DNA of 64,000 nucleotides, taken from contig CAZKWC010000006.1 of NCBI GenBank assembly GCA_964556425.1, forward strand, positions 15,782 to 79,781. The letters are read 5' to 3'. How positions within the stretch are numbered: the first letter of the stretch is position 1; each line of letters starts with the position of its first letter. Position numbers and translations under genes: made by a program. This stretch comes from JALQUL01 sp964556425 (GTDB lineage Bacteria; Pseudomonadota; Gammaproteobacteria; Burkholderiales; Burkholderiaceae_C). Shown one piece after another: positions 42,464 to 51,593 of this stretch. The notes below the pieces were generated by a model. The model worked only from the letters and a program-made list of their open reading frames with translations. It ran no database searches and was not told where the DNA came from.

Positions 42464-44005
42464 TTAAACTTGTTCGGCTTGCAAAAGGCTTAAACCTAAA
42501 GCCGCACGCCTTCTTAACCATGGTGATGGACGATAACGCATATCACCATAAACAGTCTGCATGTTGAATAAAATTTCTAAAATATTTGCAGGGTCTAGCA
42601 TATTGCCAAAGCCTAAAGGTCCTTGTGGGTAACCTAGGCCAATTTGTACTGCTTTATCTAAGTCTTCAGGGCTACAAATATTTTGTTGGCAAATATCGGA
42701 ACCAATATTCACAATGGTTGCAACTACCCTTTGGCTCACAAAACCAGCGCTGTCTTTAATCACGCTAACTGGCTTTGCGTCAGCAGAAAAAATCGCTTGT
42801 GCTTTTTGAAGCATATCAAGGCGTGTTGCCGGGTTGCTGGCAATGACTCGGCGTTTGCTGATGGCGTCATCTACCAACATATCAATGCCAACTGTACGGG
42901 TAGGGTCAAGTCTTTCAACGGCTGCCAAAGTGGTGACGTCAAATCCCATAGGAGCGACCATAATTAAGGCCGTCGGGCTTGGCATCGCACCAGTTTCAAT
43001 GGTGGCTCCTAAATTTTTAAGTAGGGCTAACAAGCCTTGGCGACGAGACGCTTTAGGTGAGACCCAAACGCTTGGCCAATCAGAAGCGGAAATTGCAGTA
43101 GTGCTAGCCAGGTTGCCATTATTTGGCAATATTTTTTGACCTTTTTCATCGTAATTATAAAAGCCACGACCTGTTTTACGACCCAATACACCACCTGCTA
43201 AACGCTGTGCGGTAATAGGGCTAGGGCGGTAGCGGGCTTCTTGATAATATTGATCGTAAATTGATTCCATGACAGGATGCGATACATCAAGTCCGGTTAA
43301 GTCCATCAGTTCGAAGGGGCCTAATTTAAAACCAAGTTGATCTTTTAAAATTTGGTCAACAGTAGCAAAGTCAGTGATGCTCTCGCTAATAATGCGCAGG
43401 GCTTCGGTGTTGTAACCACGTCCGGCGTGATTCACAATAAAACCAGGAGTATCTGAGGCTTTTACAGCTGTATGGCCCATTTGTTTGCCGTACTGCAAAA
43501 GGTTATCGATGTGACTGTTTTGACTTTGTAAACCAGGAATAATTTCCACTACTTTCATGAGTGGTACAGGATTAAAAAAGTGCATACCGACTAATTGTTC
43601 TGGTCGGCTTAAGGCGGCTGCAATAGAGGTAATGGATAAACTAGAAGTGTTGCTAGCTAAAACGCAACTCGGTTGAACAATAGCTTCAAGATTTTTAAAC
43701 AAATTTTGTTTAATGCTTAAATCTTCTTTAATGGCTTCAATAATTAAATCGCAATCGGCAAGAGCGCTTAATTCATTGGCAACACTGAGCTGCTGAGCAA
43801 AAACGCTTGCGTCTTCGGTGCTAATTTTGCCTTTATTAGCAAGCGTTGCCCACTGATCTATTAAGGCTTGTTGCGCATTGGAGGCAGCAAGCGCCATTGC
43901 ATCAAATAAAACCACATGGCTTCCCGCTTGCGCTGCAAGCTGAGCAATTCCACGACCCATTGCACCGGTTCCCACGATGCCAACTTTTTTGTATAGAGCT
44001 TTCAT
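42464..44005 (-). CDS. 3-hydroxyacyl-CoA dehydrogenase, long PaaH-like form
   Basis: Oxidises 3-hydroxyacyl-CoA to 3-ketoacyl-CoA with NAD. The 513 residues contain an N-terminal Rossmann domain (GIVGTGAMGRGIAQLAAQAG), the catalytic-site segment GMHFFNPVPLMKVVEIIPG with its His, and two successive C-terminal 3HCDH domains, the second around KDSAGFVSQRVVATIVNIGSD. Single-C-domain enzymes have about 285 residues, so this is the duplicated form used in phenylacetate or fatty acid pathways. No paa cluster is nearby. The ATG at 44005 is chosen from the conserved N-terminus. Confidence 0.92.
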   Translation of the reverse strand: MKALYKKVGIVGTGAMGRGIAQLAAQAGSHVVLFDAMALAASNAQQALIDQWATLANKGKISTEDASVFAQQLSVANELSALADCDLIIEAIKEDLSIKQNLFKNLEAIVQPSCVLASNTSSLSITSIAAALSRPEQLVGMHFFNPVPLMKVVEIIPGLQSQNSHIDNLLQYGKQMGHTAVKASDTPGFIVNHAGRGYNTEALRIISESITDFATVDQILKDQLGFKLGPFELMDLTGLDVSHPVMESIYDQYYQEARYRPSPITAQRLAGGVLGRKTGRGFYNYDEKGQKILPNNGNLASTTAISASDWPSVWVSPKASRRQGLLALLKNLGATIETGAMPSPTALIMVAPMGFDVTTLAAVERLDPTRTVGIDMLVDDAISKRRVIASNPATRLDMLQKAQAIFSADAKPVSVIKDSAGFVSQRVVATIVNIGSDICQQNICSPEDLDKAVQIGLGYPQGPLGFGNMLDPANILEILFNMQTVYGDMRYRPSPWLRRRAALGLSLLQAEQV

Positions 44006-44321
44006 AGCTTTTATTATGCACAAATTATGCAGGCTTCTTTTTACTTGTCGTTAATTTCTTTTCAATTTTGCTGCATCAACCATTTAAAACAGTAGGCTCG
44101 TGGCACTTTAAAGCGACTAATTGGTCAATTTTCAATTTTCATAATTGCTAAAATGAGAGTGTTTAACTGGCAAGCCAGTTTTTACAATTCCTGCTATAAA
44201 AACGATTGGCAGCTATGTTCTAGATTCCTAAAGTCTTCATAGGGGATTAAAATGCAATTCAAGGCAGATTTTCAAAATCGCCTATATAGTCGAGTCCAAA
44301 CATCATCATGAAAGTTAAAAA
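44006..44321. other. Intergenic region between divergent genes
   Basis: About 316 bases without a gene. A small terminator-like hairpin (AACTGG CAAG CCAGTT then T) lies at 44165-44183 but has no upstream gene to terminate. Both promoters must lie here; none could be assigned. Confidence 0.45.
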
Positions 44322-45197
44322 ATGAAAATCTTACTGATAGGCTCAAACGGTATGATAGGTCGCTACACAAGGGCGGCGTTAGAAATTTTAGGGCACGAAG
44401 TGATTGGTTTAGTGAGGCGCCGCATACGGGCCTCTGATATAGTGGACGACTATAGCCAAATGACAAATTCCCAGCAATGGTTAGAACATTTAAAAGGCAT
44501 TGACGTAGTGATTAATGCGGTAGGTGTTTTGCGTAACACGCCCAAAACACCTATGACGGCGATTCATTATTTAGCACCAAAAGCCTTATTTGAGGCCTGT
44601 GAAAAAATGCAAATTGCCAAGGTCATTCAGATCTCTGCTTTGGGTGTAGATACAGTCAACCCTACGCTGTATCAGAGTAGTAAATTAAAAGCCGATGAAT
44701 ATCTAATGCAAAGTCAACTTAACTGGACTATTTTGCGTCCCAGCGTAGTATTTGCGCCAGATGGGGCTTCTGCCAAAATGTTTTTATTCTTATCAAGACT
44801 GCCTATAGTTTCACTGCCCGGCAAGGGGCAAATGAGGTTGCAACCGGTTCATATACAAGACATAGTGGCCGTTATCTTAGCTAGCATTGAAAATAAAAGC
44901 TCCACAAGAAGAAAAATCATCAACTGTGTGGGTGCAAAAGTAGTTTCTTATAAAGCCATGTTGGCAAGTTATGCCCTTCAACAAGGAAAGGGTGTGCCAT
45001 TGTTTATTCCAATTCCCTTGTTTTTGATGTCATTAACCGCCAAGCTCACTGCATTACACCCAGATATTCCATTAGAGCCAGACACTTTAAAAATGTTGCT
45101 TGAAGGTAGTGCCGCTTCAACTGCTGGCATAGCTGAAGTATTAGGCCATGAGCCCATTTCAATTGATGATTTTATTGCAACCTCAAAAAAGATCTAA
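44322..45197 (+). CDS. NAD(P)-binding atypical SDR / epimerase-like protein
   Basis: The 291-residue protein has the N-terminal dinucleotide-binding KILLIGSNGMIGRYTRAALE (GxxGxxG) and VVINAVGVL, then YQSSKLKADEYLMQSQLNWTILRPSVVFAP. This pattern fits atypical short-chain reductases of the NDUFA9/complex-I-associated type. The YxxxK active site reads YQSSK. Substrate unknown. A C-terminal region with a hydrophobic patch (LFIPIPLFLMSLTAKL) might touch the membrane. Confidence 0.85.
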   Translation: MKILLIGSNGMIGRYTRAALEILGHEVIGLVRRRIRASDIVDDYSQMTNSQQWLEHLKGIDVVINAVGVLRNTPKTPMTAIHYLAPKALFEACEKMQIAKVIQISALGVDTVNPTLYQSSKLKADEYLMQSQLNWTILRPSVVFAPDGASAKMFLFLSRLPIVSLPGKGQMRLQPVHIQDIVAVILASIENKSSTRRKIINCVGAKVVSYKAMLASYALQQGKGVPLFIPIPLFLMSLTAKLTALHPDIPLEPDTLKMLLEGSAASTAGIAEVLGHEPISIDDFIATSKKI

Positions 45198-45307
45198 CTT
45201 GAATTCATCATCGCTTAAAAATTTTTTTAGCAAACTAGGTGAACTGCCACCAACTTGACAGCCATCATTTCTTTCCTCAGTTATATTTGAATTTTTAAGG
45301 AGACACT

Positions 45308-45964
45308 ATGTTAAAGCTTTGCGGATTTTCAATGAGTAATTATTACAACCAAGTGAAGTTGCAATTACTCGAAAAAGGAATTGCCTTCGAGGAAGATACA
45401 GTTTTTGTAGGACCTAGGGCTGCTCCTGATTTATTGCTTCGTTCACCATTGGGAAAAGTGCCATTTTTAGAAACCGAACAAGGCACTTTAACTGAATCTG
45501 CAGTTATTGCAGACTATATAGAACAAGCTTATCCAGAACACTCATTAATGCCAACAGATGCTTTTGCAGCCGCCAAAGTGCGAGAGTTGGTTAAATATAT
45601 TGAGTTATATTTAGAGTTACCGGCTAGAGAGTTGTATCCACAAGCCTTTTTTGGTGGGCAAGTGAGCGACAGTACCAAAGAGCGTGTGGCTAAACAATTA
45701 GCCAAAGGTGTTGAAGGCTACAAAAAAATAATGCAGCTCAACCCTTATCAATATGGTGATCAATTTACCATAGCCGATTGTTCTGCTGTTATTCATTTGC
45801 CAATTATCTCAATGGCGGCTAAATCGGTTTTAGGTGTTGATTTATTTGAGGGTACAGGCGTAAAAGATTATTTAAAAACCATGTCTGCTCGCCCAGCGGT
45901 GCAAAAAGTAGCCGCAGATAGAAAAACCAGCACTGAACAAATGATGGCTGCCAATAAAAAATAA
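45308..45964 (+). CDS. Glutathione S-transferase family protein
   Basis: The 218 residues have the N-terminal thioredoxin-like domain with FSMSNYYNQVKLQLLEKGIAFEED, the cis-Pro segment SPLGKVPFLE and the glutathione gamma-glutamyl contact TESAVIADYIEQ. An all-helical C-terminal domain with TIADCSAVIHLPII follows. An AAGGAGA ribosome site lies before the ATG. The gene is compatible with the glutathione set gshA and gloB in this window; substrate not known. Confidence 0.92.
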   Translation: MLKLCGFSMSNYYNQVKLQLLEKGIAFEEDTVFVGPRAAPDLLLRSPLGKVPFLETEQGTLTESAVIADYIEQAYPEHSLMPTDAFAAAKVRELVKYIELYLELPARELYPQAFFGGQVSDSTKERVAKQLAKGVEGYKKIMQLNPYQYGDQFTIADCSAVIHLPIISMAAKSVLGVDLFEGTGVKDYLKTMSARPAVQKVAADRKTSTEQMMAANKK

Positions 45965-46037
45965 AATTAGAGAGTGATTTAAATCAACTAAAATTGGTCT
46001 GTGCCAAGGGTTGAAATGAATGACTAGACAAATTAAA

Positions 46038-46079
46038 AAGACCATAACTAGTAACATTCATAGTTATAGTTATGGTCTT
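46038..46079 (+). terminator. Hairpin terminator after the GST gene
   Basis: A perfect 13-bp stem (AAGACCATAACTA / TAGTTATGGTCTT) with a 16-base loop. The following sequence is AT-rich but has no clean T run. Confidence 0.55.
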
Positions 46080-46094
46080 ATATACTTTAAATGA

Positions 46095-46748
46095 ATGCTC
46101 CAAATTTATAAAATAAATATTTTGCTACCAACATTTTGTTTGGGTTTCATTATTTCTGCTCCAGCGCTATTGTTAGCACAAACTACTCAGCCCATCACGC
46201 CATCTATTGCTCAGTCCATCAATACCAAAGATTTAGTGCTTGCTTTAGTTAGTCGTCAAAACTCGGTAACCAATCCTATTCCAGCGCAGTACAAATCTTT
46301 AGATGCCATGATTATCAATGTGCTTGAAGATTCACCTAGTGGAGTATTAAAACCTTTTCCCACTCATTATGTAGTGCACTACCAACAAGCATTTAGATTA
46401 AAAATGATTGCTTCTCGAAATGGTGAGGTCGAAATTTTTCAACTTACACAAGACGGGAAACTCAATCCCAAAGCTATTTTTACTGAATCCATTAAATATG
46501 GTCAAGAAACTATTTCACAGCGAATTTTTGTAAACCCCAATACTCAAACAAAAGCATTAATTTTAAGTTTTAAACCCAAAGAATTATTAGGTAGTAGCTC
46601 TGATCGGTGGGTACAAAAGTTATTAAGCACTGATGCTAAGCAGCTTTCAGAATACTTAAGAATGCAGCATTCCAATGTTTCGACTTATATAGTCAATACC
46701 AGTGCCAAAGAAGCAGGTGTTTTAGCCACTGTATTAGTACAAAAGTGA
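46095..46748 (+). CDS. Exported protein, DUF4384-like
   Basis: A 217-residue protein with a signal peptide (ILLPTFCLGFIISAPALLLAQ). The mature part has a beta-rich segment (HYVVHYQQAFRLKMIASRNGEVEIFQLTQDGK) with the pattern of DUF4384, a domain found in periplasmic proteins often linked with caspase-like or OmpA proteins. No catalytic residues are visible. First of three co-directional genes encoding exported proteins; the 110-base gap to the next gene has no terminator, so co-transcription is plausible. Confidence 0.72.
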   Translation: MLQIYKINILLPTFCLGFIISAPALLLAQTTQPITPSIAQSINTKDLVLALVSRQNSVTNPIPAQYKSLDAMIINVLEDSPSGVLKPFPTHYVVHYQQAFRLKMIASRNGEVEIFQLTQDGKLNPKAIFTESIKYGQETISQRIFVNPNTQTKALILSFKPKELLGSSSDRWVQKLLSTDAKQLSEYLRMQHSNVSTYIVNTSAKEAGVLATVLVQK

Positions 46749-46858
46749 AACGATTGTGTAATCAATTGAAAATGGCCATCATTAACAACTAAAAGTGGTA
46801 GTACTTGACTAAGTTGCAATAGTTGAAGCATAGTTTTAAGATTCGCAAAAGGAGTGAA

Positions 46859-47665
46859 ATGAACACGAGAAATAATCCAGTAATTTATTTCATTGTATTG
46901 GGACTAGTGCTAATTTCATCTGGAGTTCATGCTCAAAAAAATGAAGTTGATTTACAAGAGAAGGAATTCTTAAGTTTTATTTCGCAATGGGCTCAAGCTT
47001 TTCAAAAACAATTGAATAATCCTGATCCTGTTGTGAGCAAAAAGACTCCTGTATTTTTTGAGCTTAAAAAGTCAGCGGCACTACAAGAGGCCAACCGCAA
47101 ATCTGCAAAGGTTGGTTTTTTTGAACCTGCACCTGTTATTTTGGGCGTACCCGAATATCCAATTAAAGAAAAAATAGATAATAAATTTAACTCGCCCTAT
47201 TTGCACCAGGCAATTGTGCTTAAGTTAATTGTTTTGCAAGCAGATGGTCGAACACCAACTATACAAAATTTATCTTATGCCATAAAACCAACTGACAGAT
47301 TTAAGATTAGATTAACTTCGATGTTTGATGCATGGGTTAGCATTAATCAAATTTTACCTGTGCCTAATAATAGTTGGATTTTTAAAAATAATGGGCAAGT
47401 TTTTCCCCAATTAGGTAGTGCTATTTTATTAAAAAAAGATTTTGTTATTGATTTACCCAGTGAACCAGCTGATTATTTTCAATTAGAAGATCAATTAGAT
47501 GAAAAGATTGTGCTTCGTGTGAGGCACGAGCAATCTAAAAAAGATTCGGTTAACCAGCAACCTATTTATAGACGTGATTACGATGATTTATCGGCCTATG
47601 TGCAACTAGTACCGCCAGGTAAATTTCCTATTTTTGAGCAAGTGATTTCATTGCATCACAATTAA
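46859..47665 (+). CDS. Exported protein, DUF4384-like
   Basis: The 268 residues start at the ATG at 46859, preceded by AAAAGGAG. A signal peptide ends near VHAQK. A DUF4384-like segment is seen around residues 140-230: AIKPTDRFKIRLTSMFDAWVSINQI, then GQVFPQLG and DEKIVLRVRH near the end. It shares a similar strand order with the preceding protein, so the two may be paralogues. Function unknown; interaction with the OmpA-like neighbour is an inference. Confidence 0.72.
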   Translation: MNTRNNPVIYFIVLGLVLISSGVHAQKNEVDLQEKEFLSFISQWAQAFQKQLNNPDPVVSKKTPVFFELKKSAALQEANRKSAKVGFFEPAPVILGVPEYPIKEKIDNKFNSPYLHQAIVLKLIVLQADGRTPTIQNLSYAIKPTDRFKIRLTSMFDAWVSINQILPVPNNSWIFKNNGQVFPQLGSAILLKKDFVIDLPSEPADYFQLEDQLDEKIVLRVRHEQSKKDSVNQQPIYRRDYDDLSAYVQLVPPGKFPIFEQVISLHHN

Positions 47666-47681
47666 TTTTTAAAGGTTTTAT

Positions 47682-48788
47682 ATGTCTAATTTTCGTAAAG
47701 TAGCAGGGGTTCAATTAATAATAATTTCCCATATGGGATTTTTTAGTCAGCATTCGATGGCAGGGCAGTATGACAATCAGGTTTTAGCGGAAGTCAGTGC
47801 TAAAGAATTTATTATGATTTTGGATCAGCCGGTGCCTAAACTATTTAAACGTACACAATTGCCCAATGCACAAAATAATTTATGTACGGTAAACAATGGG
47901 CAGGCAAGCAGCGTAGCGATTGCAAGCAAGTTAAGAGTTGTTGGCGGGGCAGGAGCGAGTACTACTTTGCCAGTAAGTGGCTCTAACACTACTGCAAATA
48001 CAGCTAATACCACCCAAAACAATAAGCCATCAAGCTCAGTCAGAACTAATACCACTACGGCCAACTCTAGTACTGGATCTACGACAGCCACAGGCGTAGC
48101 TCCTAATCGAACTCAATCTGGAGAAGTTCAAACTTCTGCTACCACCTATGTTCCAAGTTTGCCAACCCCCAGAACCTCTACTTCCGCAAACACAAATACC
48201 GCCTCTAATTCGAATGTAGTTGTTCCTAGAACTACGACAGCCCCTGTGGTAGCGAACAATTTAAACAGTAATACATCTAACTCTGCTACAGTCAATACAA
48301 GTAACAACCAAGTTAGGCCAACTCAACAAGTTGCTACTAACACCACGACCACACAAAATAGACCTGCTACAGCTAATACAGCCAACACTACGACCCAAAA
48401 TAGTTCTACCACCACCACTAATGCAGATGTGCCTTATGTAGGTAATGCAATTGCCACGGTTAACTTAGCGGTTAATTTTGGCAATGATTCAGACCGATTA
48501 AGCACTCAAGATAGGGCCTTGCTGAAAGAATTAGCCTCTGCATTAAATAGTGTGGAGTTAAAGAATTCCGATTTTGCCATTGTTGGACATACTAATTCAA
48601 CAGGCCCACTTCTTCGTAATTTAGAACTTTCCTGTGCGAGAGCTATTGCAGTGCGTAATTATTTAATTGATTTACGTGTCAATGCCAATCGCTTAACACC
48701 TTATGGTTTTGGCCCCGATAAACCTTTGGCCAATGTGGCAGCACAAGATGCGGTTAATCGTAGAGTAGAAATTAGCAGGGCAAAATAA
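47682..48788 (+). CDS. OmpA-family protein with long Thr/Asn/Ser-rich linker
   Basis: 368 residues. The N-terminus carries a weak signal-like segment (VQLIIISHMGFFSQHSMAG). Residues about 95-250 are almost purely Thr, Asn, Ser, Ala and Val in short repeats. The C-terminal OmpA peptidoglycan-binding domain has VNLAVNFGNDSDRLS, VGHTNSTGPLLRNLELSCARA, YGFGPDKPLAN and VNRRVEIS. One Cys in the N-terminal part (NNLCTVN) may pair with the domain's Cys. It lies 16 bases after the second DUF4384-like gene. The linker may span the periplasm or be glycosylated; both are guesses. Confidence 0.83.
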   Translation: MSNFRKVAGVQLIIISHMGFFSQHSMAGQYDNQVLAEVSAKEFIMILDQPVPKLFKRTQLPNAQNNLCTVNNGQASSVAIASKLRVVGGAGASTTLPVSGSNTTANTANTTQNNKPSSSVRTNTTTANSSTGSTTATGVAPNRTQSGEVQTSATTYVPSLPTPRTSTSANTNTASNSNVVVPRTTTAPVVANNLNSNTSNSATVNTSNNQVRPTQQVATNTTTTQNRPATANTANTTTQNSSTTTTNADVPYVGNAIATVNLAVNFGNDSDRLSTQDRALLKELASALNSVELKNSDFAIVGHTNSTGPLLRNLELSCARAIAVRNYLIDLRVNANRLTPYGFGPDKPLANVAAQDAVNRRVEISRAK

Positions 48789-48961
48789 TTTTTTAAATAA
48801 AAAGCAAAGTAGGTAATGCAAAAATTACCTACTAACAAAGGTTTTGATTAAATAAATAGGGGTGTTGGCAAAAGAATATTGCCATAAATTGATGTTTTAT
48901 TTAGCCTAGAGGCGGCTAAATTTTTTTAAGTTGTTGATAGATAACAACTTATTGAATAAAA

Positions 48962-49061
48962 GGTGACGAGCCTTGACCCCAGCACTGGATTCACAGTTAG
49001 GGCTGCTTGGTTCCCCACCTGACCCGGTTGGCCGCTTCACCATGTGGGAAGGCCCGTCACT
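48962..49061 (-). ncRNA. ffs: Signal recognition particle RNA (4.5S RNA)
   Basis: On the minus strand the 100 bases fold as one long hairpin with outer arms GTGACGGGCCTT and AAGGCTCGTCAC. The apical region contains the conserved SRP core GGTCAGGTGGGGAAC and AAGCAGCCC that binds Ffh. T-rich sequence follows the outer arm. A -10-like TACAAT lies just before the 5' end. The gene is divergent from dnaX, and its 5' end is about 58 bases from the dnaX start. Confidence 0.92.
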
Positions 49062-49119
49062 GCATATTGTATAGGATCAAATGCAGTTTTTCTAGTCATT
49101 GCTGAATTAGAATAGAGAA

Positions 49120-51174
49120 ATGTCTCAACTCGTACTCGCCCGTAAATACAGACCACGCTCATTCCAGGATATGGTTGGGCAAGGGCACGTGGTTCAAGCT
49201 TTAAGCAATGCCCTAGAAACAGGGCGTTTGCATCATGCTTATATGTTCAATGGCACCCGAGGAGTGGGTAAAACCACGGTTTCTCGAATTTTAGCCAAAG
49301 CCCTTAATTGTGTGGGCCCCAACGGTCAAGGTGGTCTAACAGCAACACCTTGTGGGGTTTGTTCGTCTTGTCGCGATATTGATTTAGGTCGATTTGTTGA
49401 TTACACCGAACTCGATGCTGCCTCTAACAGGGGGGTAGATGAGGTGCAAAGCCTATTAGAGCAAGCGGTTTATAAGCCTGTACAGGGCCGCTATAAAGTA
49501 TTTATGATTGACGAGGTGCACATGTTAACAGGCCATGCCTTTAACGCTATGCTTAAAACTCTAGAGGAGCCCCCGGAATATTTAAAGTTTGTACTGGCCA
49601 CTACCGATCCGCAAAAGGTACCGGTGACGGTTTTATCAAGGTGTTTGCAATTTAATTTAAAACCAATTCCACCTCAAGTAGTCGAGCAACATTTACAAAC
49701 TGTCATGCATGCCGAAGGCTTAAGCAGCCAAGATTTTGCTTTAGGTTTTATTTCTAGGGCTGCTCGCGGTTCAATGCGAGATGCCTTGTCTTTGTTAGAC
49801 CAGGCCATTGCTTTTGGTGGAGTGAATTCTCAAGTTGCTTTATCGGAGCAGACGGTACGGCAAATGTTGGGGGCAGTTGATAAAACTTATGTTTTAAAAA
49901 TATTAGCCGCCATTGCAGATGTGAATGGGGCTGCCTTAATCAAGGTTTGTGACGGATTGCGACTCGAGGGTTTTAGTGCCAGTGCCACGATTGATGAACT
50001 CACACGGGTTTTGCAGCGAATTGCCGTGTTACAGGCGACTCAAAATTTATCACCTCATGTTTCAGATGCGTCCGACCCTGAAATAGCAGATTTTAAAATT
50101 CTAGCTCAGGCATTGCCAGCCGATGTGGTACAGTTAATTTATAGTATTGCCTTGCATGGTCGTCAAGAGTTGGGCTTGGCCCCCGACGAATACGCTGCGC
50201 TTAATATGATTTTATTAAGAGCATTGGTGTTTATGCCAAAGTCAACCGTGCCCTCAGGAGCTTTATCGGTCACTGAAACACTAGGACAAAAATCCAATAA
50301 TTTTATAAGTACCGAAAACCATCTAGCCAGCACCGATGCACCGCTTAGCGCACCCCTTGCAGTCGTAACTAACACAGTAAGTCATTCTGTTCCAGAAACC
50401 CTCGCTTCCCCAGCGGTATCCGTTACACCAATTGCGGTGCCTACAGCGCCTCAACTTATTGATTCACCTTCAACTCCTGTTGCTCCAGCTAGTCATAATG
50501 CTCCGTCCGCCATCACGAGTACTCCAACTAGCACGGCTAACCTAGACAATATCTCTCCATCATTAAGGGCTTTAGTTCAAGCACAATCCACACCCACTAC
50601 AGGGCAGCCAGTTCAGCCAGCTCATTCCGTACGACAACTACCGGTTCGTACACTCACCGAGCCAGAGGTCATGCCTGAAGCTGAAGTTATACATTTAACT
50701 CCTAGCCCCGTATTAGTTAAGCCTCAATATCAAGCCACCGAGGCGGGTGACTTTTGGTTAAAGGTGGTTCAAGATTTGGTGAAAAAAGAGTTGGTGAACG
50801 CTTTTGTTCGTGAATTGGCCTTGCAGTCTCAATTAATAGCCCGTGATCAACTCAGTTCAGCTAATAATGAAGCATCTCAACAAGCCCCAGAGCAATGGTA
50901 TTTAAGAGTTGAACGAGAGTCTTTAATTCAGGGGACTAATAAAGAACGTTTAGAACAGGCTTTATTAAATGCCGGATGGCAGGTTAAACTCGTAGTTGAG
51001 ATTGGTGCGGTATCAGATAATCCAGTGAAGCGCTTAAGTGCTCAAAAAACGCAGTTGCAAGATGAAGCGATTGAGTTTTTGGCGGCTCATCCCTGGGTGC
51101 AAACGTGGGTGAATGATTGGGATGCAAAGCTGATTACTTCAAGTGTTCAAATTAAACCCAAAACTACTCATTAA
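49120..51174 (+). CDS. dnaX: DNA polymerase III subunit tau (DnaX)
   Basis: Clamp-loader ATPase of 684 residues. The N-terminal AAA+ module has Walker A NGTRGVGKTT, a zinc finger with Cys in LNC, CGVC and SSC, the DEVH box FMIDEVHMLTGHAFNAMLKTLEEPP and the sensor LSRCLQF. A long Pro/Ser/Thr/Ala-rich linker (about 380-545) leads to the C-terminal tau domain (TEAGDFWLKVVQDLVKKELVNAF), which contacts the polymerase alpha subunit. The only A6G tract, late in the gene, is not in the phase used by E. coli, so a frameshifted gamma form is not expected. First of dnaX-ybaB-recR. Confidence 0.95.
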   Translation: MSQLVLARKYRPRSFQDMVGQGHVVQALSNALETGRLHHAYMFNGTRGVGKTTVSRILAKALNCVGPNGQGGLTATPCGVCSSCRDIDLGRFVDYTELDAASNRGVDEVQSLLEQAVYKPVQGRYKVFMIDEVHMLTGHAFNAMLKTLEEPPEYLKFVLATTDPQKVPVTVLSRCLQFNLKPIPPQVVEQHLQTVMHAEGLSSQDFALGFISRAARGSMRDALSLLDQAIAFGGVNSQVALSEQTVRQMLGAVDKTYVLKILAAIADVNGAALIKVCDGLRLEGFSASATIDELTRVLQRIAVLQATQNLSPHVSDASDPEIADFKILAQALPADVVQLIYSIALHGRQELGLAPDEYAALNMILLRALVFMPKSTVPSGALSVTETLGQKSNNFISTENHLASTDAPLSAPLAVVTNTVSHSVPETLASPAVSVTPIAVPTAPQLIDSPSTPVAPASHNAPSAITSTPTSTANLDNISPSLRALVQAQSTPTTGQPVQPAHSVRQLPVRTLTEPEVMPEAEVIHLTPSPVLVKPQYQATEAGDFWLKVVQDLVKKELVNAFVRELALQSQLIARDQLSSANNEASQQAPEQWYLRVERESLIQGTNKERLEQALLNAGWQVKLVVEIGAVSDNPVKRLSAQKTQLQDEAIEFLAAHPWVQTWVNDWDAKLITSSVQIKPKTTH

Positions 51175-51218
51175 TTATTTTATTGAGCCATTTATTTTAG
51201 TATTACAGAAAGGTATAT

Positions 51219-51551
51219 ATGTTTAACAAAGGTCAATTGTCAGGTCTCATGAAGCAGGCTCAAGCCATGCAAGATAATCTTAAAAAAGCGCAAGACGAAT
51301 TAGCGTTGGTAGAGGTCACAGGCGAGGCTGCTTCAGGTTTGGTGAAGATCACTATGACATGCAAGCATGATGTTCGCCGTGTAGAAATTTCGCCTACTTT
51401 GTTAGCAGAAGACAAAGATATGTTGGAAGATTTGGTAGCTGCTGCTTTTAATGCTGCGGTTCGCAGAGCTGAAGAAGTAAGCCAAGAAAAAATGGGCAAA
51501 ATTGCTGGTGGTATGCCAGGTTTGCCAGGTGGAATGAAGTTCCCATTTTAA
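51219..51551 (+). CDS. ybaB: YbaB/EbfC family nucleoid-associated protein
   Basis: Small DNA-binding protein of 110 residues that forms a tweezer-like dimer. It starts MFNKGQLSGLMKQAQAMQDNLKKAQDEL and contains EVTGEAASGLVKITM and the helical VAAAFNAAVRRAEEVSQEKM. The end is Gly/Pro/Met-rich, as usual. It sits between dnaX and recR in the conserved three-gene order. An AAAGG ribosome site precedes the ATG. Confidence 0.95.
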   Translation: MFNKGQLSGLMKQAQAMQDNLKKAQDELALVEVTGEAASGLVKITMTCKHDVRRVEISPTLLAEDKDMLEDLVAAAFNAAVRRAEEVSQEKMGKIAGGMPGLPGGMKFPF

Positions 51552-51593
51552 ACATAGACTTCAATTTAATTTTATATAATTTTTTAATTTCAA

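Noticed and set aside
44165..44183. Terminator-like hairpin in the spacer before the SDR gene
   Set aside because: The flanking genes diverge, so there is no upstream plus-strand gene to terminate; the stem is only 6 bp.
50785..50800. A6G tract in dnaX as a possible programmed frameshift site for gamma
   Set aside because: The codon phase is AAA AAA G, not the A AAA AAG phase needed for the E. coli-type -1 shift, and it lies deep in the tau domain, far from where gamma should end.
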